From Chara braunii (taxonomy: Eukaryota; Streptophyta; Charophyceae; Charales; Characeae), in the NCBI GenBank assembly GCA_003427395.1, contig BFEA01001225.1, forward strand, positions 10,461 through 31,601: a DNA stretch of 21,141 bases, given 5' to 3'. Below are positions 17,061 through 21,141 of this stretch, piece by piece (the first letter of the stretch is position 1; every line of letters starts with the position of its first letter). The notes beneath the pieces are model-generated. The model was not told where the DNA came from. It ran no database searches and saw nothing but the letters and a program-made list of their open reading frames with translations. The position numbers were made by a program, and so were the translations under genes.

Positions 17061-17076
17061 GGTTAGATAGAATGAG
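17061..17076. repeat. 3' target-site duplication of the LINE
   Basis: GGTTAGATAGAATGAG is the partner of 14828-14842, with one extra A. Confidence 0.75.
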
Positions 17077-18398
17077 CACTGCGCGGAGGTAGTGAAAAAT
17101 AAGATATGGCGGGTTTTAAAAACGATGTTCTCACTCGATTCTATGCGGGATCGAGTGAACGAAGAGGCTGAGTGAGGGTTCTAATATGCCGCGAGTTCGA
17201 TAGTGCGGCCAGTTCCCGTGATGAGGATGTGTCTTCTGGGTTGTATTCTTTACAGGTTGTGCCCAGGCGAGAAGGAGCTGCGCGCATGGGCGGGGGGGGG
17301 CGCTTCGGACTGATAATGTATCTTTCCGTGTTTTAGCAGAAGATCCATTCAGGTTCTTACTCGCCTTGCAAGGGATGGACGATGCTGCTTGTGGAGATTG
17401 TGGGGTTTCATCACCTTGCTCGGTCGTGACTCCCATCCCGAACGGGCCCTCCCTCCCGTTCGCCATTACACCTCGATTTGTGACTCGCCTCCTGCCGAAG
17501 TTTGAGTGAACCTNGCCAGATCAACGGCCAGGTGCAGTTACACCTCAGGGGCTGCTACGTGCAGTAAAGAGGGAATGGGAGGATACTTACCTGGCCAGAG
17601 GAGGACGTGAAGTTTCGGTTGTTGCTGTTGTGTGCAGACGGTGACGAAGTGAAACCCCCCAGTCCAACGGATGGTGGGAACCAACAGTTGGCGAAGTGCA
17701 GTCGTGATGTGAGTTGGTCGGGCTGCCCTGTGTCTCATTGGATGTATGGATATCGCCGACTGTACCCCGCTACTGCCCTACCGCCTGTATCCCACTTGCT
17801 TTTGCATGTGTTTTTTTTTTTGCAGGTTGACATGTTCGCCATGCGGTGTGGTCGGGTTGTTGGTGTTGCCCCAGGCCCCGTTGTTCACAGGCTGAGCCTT
17901 CCGTCGTTGCCACTTACATAGGTGGCTATGTTGCTGGTACCTTGCGCCCCGCCCCACGATTGCCAATCCACTGGTCCGTTAGCCTGTAGTTCCTACAGGG
18001 TTGTAACCTTCTTTGAGTCATATTGGGCTTCACTTCGAGGCTTCTGCGTTGCAGCTCATGTGCATGGCGGGCGCAGTCAATAAAAGGGGGGACGGAGCAA
18101 TTACCGACGGGGCACCATTACTGCAGCACAAGGAGCCCATTGACAAGCTAGGTTTGCGGGTGCGACATCGCAACATCTGTATCACCCATTGCATCTTTGA
18201 CTGAGTATATGGTGTGCAACCCTACCTTTATTTTTGGTTTGACTTTCAGGACGCTGAGCANGATTCAGTAAAGGAGTGTTTGTTCAATCTCTGTTTCAGC
18301 TTTATTTGTTGTATGAAATCAGACTGTTAAAAAGAAACAGCATCTGGGAAGGCAGAATGACGGACTGATTTGCATGATGGTTGACTGGGTCATTGAGG
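17077..18398. other. No gene assigned; possible splice acceptor at 17811-17825
   Basis: Mixed, moderately GC-rich sequence with short open frames on both strands (for example 17131-17466 on the minus strand and 17607-17921 on the plus strand), none with a domain. Eleven Ts followed by GCAG at 17811-17825 look like a splice acceptor on the + strand, but no convincing donor or reading frame supports a gene. A G-run lies at about 17290-17300. A weak hairpin, CTGTT/AACAG (18324-18340) within CAGA/TCTG, may be a worn member of the array that follows. Confidence 0.4.
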
Positions 18399-18431
18399 CT
18401 GGGAGGTCCCCATAAATTTGGGGAGACCCAG
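18399..18431 (+). repeat. Hairpin copy 1
   Basis: Outer arms CTGGG (18399-18403) and CCCAG (18427-18431). Inner arms TCCCCA (18407-18412) and TGGGGA (18419-18424), all six pairs perfect. Hexaloop TAAATT. Confidence 0.65.
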
Positions 18432-18455
18432 TGCTATGTTTATTTTGACTTGAGT

Positions 18456-18499
18456 GGAGCATCAGACCATTCTATAAGTTAAGGGGGTCTGATTGCTCC
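18456..18499 (+). repeat. Hairpin copy 2, the longest outer stem
   Basis: Outer arms ATCAGACC (18461-18468) and GGTCTGAT (18486-18493) are perfect. After a one-base bulge they extend through GGAGC and GCTCC to about 13 pairs. Inner CTA/AAG has one mismatch. Hexaloop TAAGTT at 18475. Confidence 0.75.
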
Positions 18500-18505
18500 G
18501 GAGGG

Positions 18506-18537
18506 TGGGAAATCCTCATAAGTTTGGGGAGACTCAG
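18506..18537 (+). repeat. Hairpin copy 3, with wobble pairs
   Basis: Outer arms TGGG (18506-18509) and CTCA (18533-18536) with one G.T. Inner arms TCCTCA (18513-18518) and TGGGGA (18525-18530) with one T.G. Hexaloop TAAGTT. Confidence 0.6.
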
Positions 18538-18558
18538 TGTTGTGGCTTTGCATGGAGG

Positions 18559-18591
18559 GTCAGGCTGTTCTATCAGTTTATGTGACCTGAC
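18559..18591 (+). repeat. Hairpin copy 4
   Basis: Outer arms GTCAGG (18559-18564) and CCTGAC (18586-18591) are perfect, with a G.T pair outside. Inner CTA/TAT has one mismatch. Hexaloop TCAGTT at 18573. Confidence 0.65.
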
Positions 18592-18632
18592 TGCTCTGAC
18601 TTGTGAGGGCTGACTATGGTTGACTTTTAAGG

Positions 18633-18668
18633 GACCAAGTGCATTCTGTAAGTTCAGGTGCCTTGGTC
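18633..18668 (+). repeat. Hairpin copy 5
   Basis: Outer arms GACCAAG (18633-18639) and CTTGGTC (18662-18668) are perfect. Inner CTG (18646-18648) and CAG (18655-18657) are perfect. Hexaloop TAAGTT. Confidence 0.75.
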
Positions 18669-18714
18669 GCCTTGTTTATTTTGAGTTTCTTCTGTTTATT
18701 TGGTTATGAACGAG

Positions 18715-18754
18715 GAGGTCTAAGTTGTTCTATAAGTTTAGGTGGCTTAGCCTC
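18715..18754 (+). repeat. Hairpin copy 6
   Basis: Outer arms GAGG-(T)-CTAAG (18715-18724) and CTTAGCCTC (18746-18754) make nine pairs with one bulged T. Inner CTA/TAG is perfect. Hexaloop TAAGTT at 18733. Confidence 0.75.
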
Positions 18755-18791
18755 TTCCTGCTTTTTATTTTAAAAGAATGAACCTGACAGA

Positions 18792-18827
18792 GGGCGGATT
18801 GTTCTGTAAGTTCAGGTGATCNAGCCC
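18792..18827 (+). repeat. Hairpin copy 7
   Basis: Outer arms GGGCGGAT (18792-18799) and ATCNAGCCC (18819-18827) pair with one bulged A and one N. Inner CTG/CAG is perfect. Hexaloop TAAGTT at 18807. Confidence 0.65.
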
Positions 18828-18874
18828 AATNCCACACACATAATGGATCAGAGAAAAATAAANCAGGNAGAGAG

Positions 18875-18900
18875 CCAGACTGTTCTGTAAGTTCAGNTGG
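18875..18900 (+). repeat. Hairpin copy 8, worn outer stem
   Basis: Inner CTG (18885-18887) and CAG (18894-18896) are perfect with hexaloop TAAGTT. The left outer arm CCAGAC has no full partner; only CCA/TGG pairs remain. An N lies at 18897. Confidence 0.45.
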
Positions 18901-18979
18901 TACAAAGCCTCGCACATGNTGGAACCCAATGGTTATAACTTGGCTATATTTTACTATTATTCTATTAAGAACGAGCTAA

Positions 18980-19010
18980 TCAGACTGTTCTATTAGTTTA
19001 GGTGGTCTGA
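18980..19010 (+). repeat. Hairpin copy 9
   Basis: Outer arms TCAGAC (18980-18985) and GTCTGA (19005-19010) are perfect. Inner CTA/TAG is perfect. Hexaloop TTAGTT at 18993. Confidence 0.7.
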
Positions 19011-19245
19011 CTATAACCTATCACAACTTGAAGAGAATATAAGTAAGAGTAAAACNGGTGTAAGAAGGGGCAGGNTGAGNNTNAGCTAAGTTGACCGATT
19101 CAGTTATATGCTACCTTATAAGACTAAGGTCAGATAATTANATAAAGTTTGGGATACTTGAACAGTTCANGGCGACTGGGATGACCCAGTCATATGCCCA
19201 ANGAAGAGAGAAGCAGTTGTGCCNTTTGTTTGTGNANATCCTGAC

Positions 19246-19283
19246 AAGTTAGGCATGTCCCATAAGTTTGGGTGACCTGACTT
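19246..19283 (+). repeat. Hairpin copy 10, distant member
   Basis: Outer arms AAGTTAGG (19246-19253) and CCTGACTT (19276-19283) pair over eight positions with one T.G. Inner CCCA (19259-19262) and TGGG (19269-19272) are perfect. Hexaloop TAAGTT. Between copies 9 and 10 lie two other hairpins: ACCTTA/TAAGGT (19113-19130) and GACTGGG/CCCAGTC (19174-19191). Confidence 0.65.
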
Positions 19284-19490
19284 TATGCCTTATGTAAGAT
19301 GGGTATAAAGGGTTATATCACTAAAAGACTATGAACTATTGTTTGATCAGATGAACCTGGGCTGGTGAAAATACTTACCTTTGTGGTTTGACCTGCATGT
19401 GGCTGAATGAGGTTAAAACTTGGTCTGAGTTTCAGTTTGATAGGTAGTTGCTTTAGTTGCTCGCCACGTGCGAGAGCAATATGAGTTAGC

Positions 19491-19570
19491 TTCAATTCCT
19501 GCATTTTCTNTGATAACTTTTTTTACTTAGGTCAATTCTTGCATTTTCTGGGATCATTTTTGGTACTTGG
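19491..19570. repeat. 40-bp tandem duplication
   Basis: TCAATTCCTGCATTTTCT at 19492 recurs as TCAATTCTTGCATTTTCT 40 bases later, and both are followed by a GATMA, T-run, TACTTRG pattern. It immediately precedes the 122-bp array. Confidence 0.7.
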
Positions 19571-19574
19571 CTTT

Positions 19575-20121
19575 GTACAAATTTTGACAAGCTACTTTCC
19601 CTACGGGAAGCACTGCCGAAATTTCTACAAATCCAAGGAGTTAGTTAACTTTTGACTTATCAAAGTTCGACTTATCTTTTTTTTATATCTGACTTAGTAA
19701 AAATTTGAAAAGTCTCTTTTTCTAAAGGGAGTGCTGCCCAAAGTTTTAAAAAATTCAGGGAGTTAGACAAAATTGAACTTTGAGAAGTTAAAGTTACTTC
19801 TAATTCTGGACTTAGCCTTGTATAAATTTTGGAAAAATACTTTTCTAAAGCGAGTGCTGCCGAAATTTCTGCAAAGCTAAGGAGTTGGTTAAATCTTGTC
19901 TAAGTTGAACTCAAGTTATCTTTTGAGTTCATATCTGACTTAGTATAAGTCTGGGAAGTCTCCCTTTCTAAAGAGTGTGCTGCCCAAATTTTTACTAATT
20001 CAGGACGTTAGACAAAATTTGGCTTCCAGAGTTAGAGATTATTTCTGCTTTCATATTTTGACGTATATAAATTATGGAAAGACACTTTTCTTACGGGAAG
20101 CGCTGCTGAAATTTTCTTAAT
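19575..20121. repeat. Five-copy 122-bp tandem array with dimeric higher-order structure
   Basis: The landmark CTGC(C/T) falls at 19613, 19734, 19857, 19980 and 20103, giving spacings of 121, 123, 123 and 123. Each unit has a T-rich lead, GGGAAG/GGGAGT-like bases, GCTGCC, AAATTT and GGAGTTAG. Copies 1, 3 and 5 share GCYGAAATTTTC-like text and GGAG..RGGTTA; copies 2 and 4 share GCCCAAA, ATTCAGG and GTTAGACAAAATT. The array therefore repeats as a dimer of about 245 bp. It has no coding frame. Confidence 0.75.
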
Positions 20122-20215
20122 TTAAAGGAGATAGGTTATATTTTGACAAGTGGCGATTCTGGTAGTCCTTAAAGGAGATAGGTTATATTTTGACAGGTGG
20201 CGATTCTGGTAGTCC
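20122..20215. repeat. Nearly exact 47-bp tandem duplication
   Basis: TTAAAGGAGATAGGTTATAT begins at 20122 and again at 20169. The two 47-base units differ at one base (GACAAG versus GACAGG) and end GGCGATTCTGGTAGTCC. This is the youngest duplication in the window by divergence. Confidence 0.9.
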
Positions 20216-20918
20216 ACTCTGAATAGGGGAGATTTTGCCATGAGTCTACCTTCCCTTGGGCACTTGCTTAGAGGTAGGCTTAGATATAGTTAACTAGGAT
20301 GATTTGGGTAAGATTATGAGATGAAAATTGTTCTCCATGGACTTATAGGTTTAGCCTGGGGCATTGACCTGTCATGTGTTACAAGTCCTCTTGATCGTTT
20401 GATTCAAGTTCAGGACTAGATTCAGCTTGATCCCTTAAGGATCATCTTCTGTTATCACTGATAACAGGTCGGTTGCGGATTCGTTGGTTTACGATTCAAC
20501 TCCAACCTACTCCTGCCACTCAACCTAAAGGCTTTANCCCTGTGGTTTGACCTGTTTCATTGTGTTTTTACCCGGAATTTATTGAATGGCCATTTAACAG
20601 AGTCACTGAGTATTTTATTGCTGGNAAGGTGCGCTAAGGTTGAGGTTTGTATGGCTAAAGCAAGGGGTATGAGGGCAGAGAATGATTGAAGTTGACCCCG
20701 TGTAGTGCGCGGACTTTTGTTGTATCTTTGATGTGATTGCATGTATGTTTGTGGTTCGGACTTTGGATTTGACTGCCTGCGATTACATACATATATGGAT
20801 GAGNTGGTCCACCTCTGCGATTGCAACTGATCAACTTTCGTACTGTGGACTGGTAGCTCGGCGGGGATACGCCCACCGAAGGGAGGTGACAACTCCCGTA
20901 AGGTGGATGTAAATCGTG
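20216..20918. other. No gene seen; contains a 19-base odd palindrome
   Basis: Mixed sequence with no coding frame I trust. CTGTTATCA (20449-20457) and TGATAACAG (20459-20467) pair exactly around one C. Just before it, TGATCC/GGATCA (20428-20444) forms a second small hairpin. Ns lie at 20537, 20625 and 20804. Confidence 0.5.
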
Positions 20919-20959
20919 CCTCGCGTAGNCCCTATCCTATCGTAGGGGCTCGCGGGAGG
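20919..20959. repeat. GC-rich interrupted hairpin
   Basis: CCT-CGCG (20919-20925) faces CGCG-GG-AGG (20951-20959), and the inner arms CCCTA (20930-20934) and TAGGG (20943-20947) pair exactly. An N at 20929 would pair with G if it is C. The rest of the window (20960-21141) is GC-rich with no gene I recognise. Confidence 0.5.
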
Positions 20960-21141
20960 TATGGCTGGCGCACTCGGNCGGAGCGGCTTGTGGAAGCTCC
21001 ATGTATATTCGCGACGAAGGGTTTAAAACCAACTCCAACGTGACGAGGCCGGGAGGGTCCCGCGCTGCCCTGGTGCGGTGCCGGACCGATGCGCTCGACA
21101 ACGCTGTGGGGCTTGAGGCGATTGTAGCTGAGTGAGCCCCC

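Larger units (their letters stand above)
18399..19283 (+). ncRNA. Array of about ten two-stem hairpins with a TAAGTT apical hexaloop
   Basis: I do not recognise this family. Each copy reads: outer arm, short internal loop (often ending GTT), inner arm of 3-6 bp, hexaloop TAAGTT (variants TAAATT, TTAGTT, TCAGTT), inner arm, short internal loop (often GTG), outer arm. Hexaloops start at 18413, 18475, 18519, 18573, 18649, 18733, 18807, 18888, 18993 and 19263. The arms differ in sequence between copies yet mostly stay complementary, which is covariation. No open frame longer than about 63 codons crosses the span. Mismatched pairs tend to be G.T as read on the + strand, favouring a + strand RNA. 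A family of short foldback elements selected as DNA is the alternative. Confidence 0.6.

Noticed and set aside
18399-19283. CRISPR or tRNA-gene cluster as an explanation for the hairpin array
   Set aside because: Spacing is irregular, the arms differ between copies, and there is no tRNA A/B box, anticodon arm or cloverleaf.
20145-20180. Primer-binding site of an LTR retrotransposon (TGGCGATTCTGG)
   Set aside because: It only loosely recalls TGGCG-type primer sites, is part of a tandem duplication, and no LTR end or downstream gag is visible.
19382-20554. Shared 14-mer TGTGGTTTGACCTG at 19382 and 20541 as a repeat pair
   Set aside because: A single exact 14-mer match is expected by chance in a window of this size, and the flanks do not match.

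Overview
The window looks like nuclear, repeat-dominated eukaryotic DNA. It holds decayed Ty3/gypsy and LINE retrotransposons, long microsatellites and mononucleotide runs, scattered single N calls and one 541-base scaffold gap. There is no operon-like gene packing and no convincing intact long gene. The style of the Ty3/gypsy pol remnant, the CGTACG-rich low-complexity DNA and the repeat load suggest a streptophyte lineage. A charophyte alga such as Chara is my guess, from family resemblance only; nothing here proves a species.

Layout. 1-1107: a roughly 771-bp tandem duplication built from a T-run, CGTACG clusters and a GAG-type purine tract. 1108-2660: a strong palindrome, a 1-kb field of degenerate GATCGACCAATC-like repeats (itself a diverged ~0.5-kb duplication) and an (AC)n microsatellite. 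2835-2857: a perfect hairpin. About 3042-7250: a dead Ty3/gypsy pol whose order is protease, reverse transcriptase, RNase H, a PHD-finger-like cysteine block, integrase and an integrase C-terminal domain. 7294-8453: an unidentified protein-like stretch in three successive frames, ending in a stop and an AATAAA signal. 8454-10143: no gene; GAAC/GTTC inverted repeats, T-run, (CT)n, a 20-bp palindrome, a 134-bp repeat pair and two G-boxes. 10144-10684: gap. 10685-11250: a purine tract that switches to a pyrimidine tract. 11251-13156: no gene; a 107-bp tandem repeat. 13157-13735: a degenerate large-subunit rRNA 5' region. 14843-17060: a 5'-truncated LINE flanked by a 15/16-bp target-site duplication, with a 3' stem-loop and an A-tail. 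17077-18398: unassigned. 18399-19283: an array of about ten hairpins. 19575-20121: a 122-bp tandem array with two-unit higher-order periodicity. 20122-20215: a nearly exact 47-bp duplication. 20919-20959: a GC-rich hairpin near the end.

The most interesting object is the hairpin array at 18399-19283. The copies keep an apical hexaloop (TAAGTT or a close variant) and short internal-loop bases, but the arms of both the outer and inner stems change sequence from copy to copy and usually stay complementary. The non-Watson-Crick pairs I found read as G.U on the + strand. This is what a repeated structured RNA, or a structure-selected DNA element, would leave behind, and I do not recognise the family.

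Both retroelements are dead, and 10 of the 14 in-frame stops I placed in them are TGA, a pattern compatible with decay by C-to-T change at methylated sites. No complete protein-coding gene can be asserted. All coordinates and pairings were read by eye; homology calls rest on recognised motifs, not on searches.
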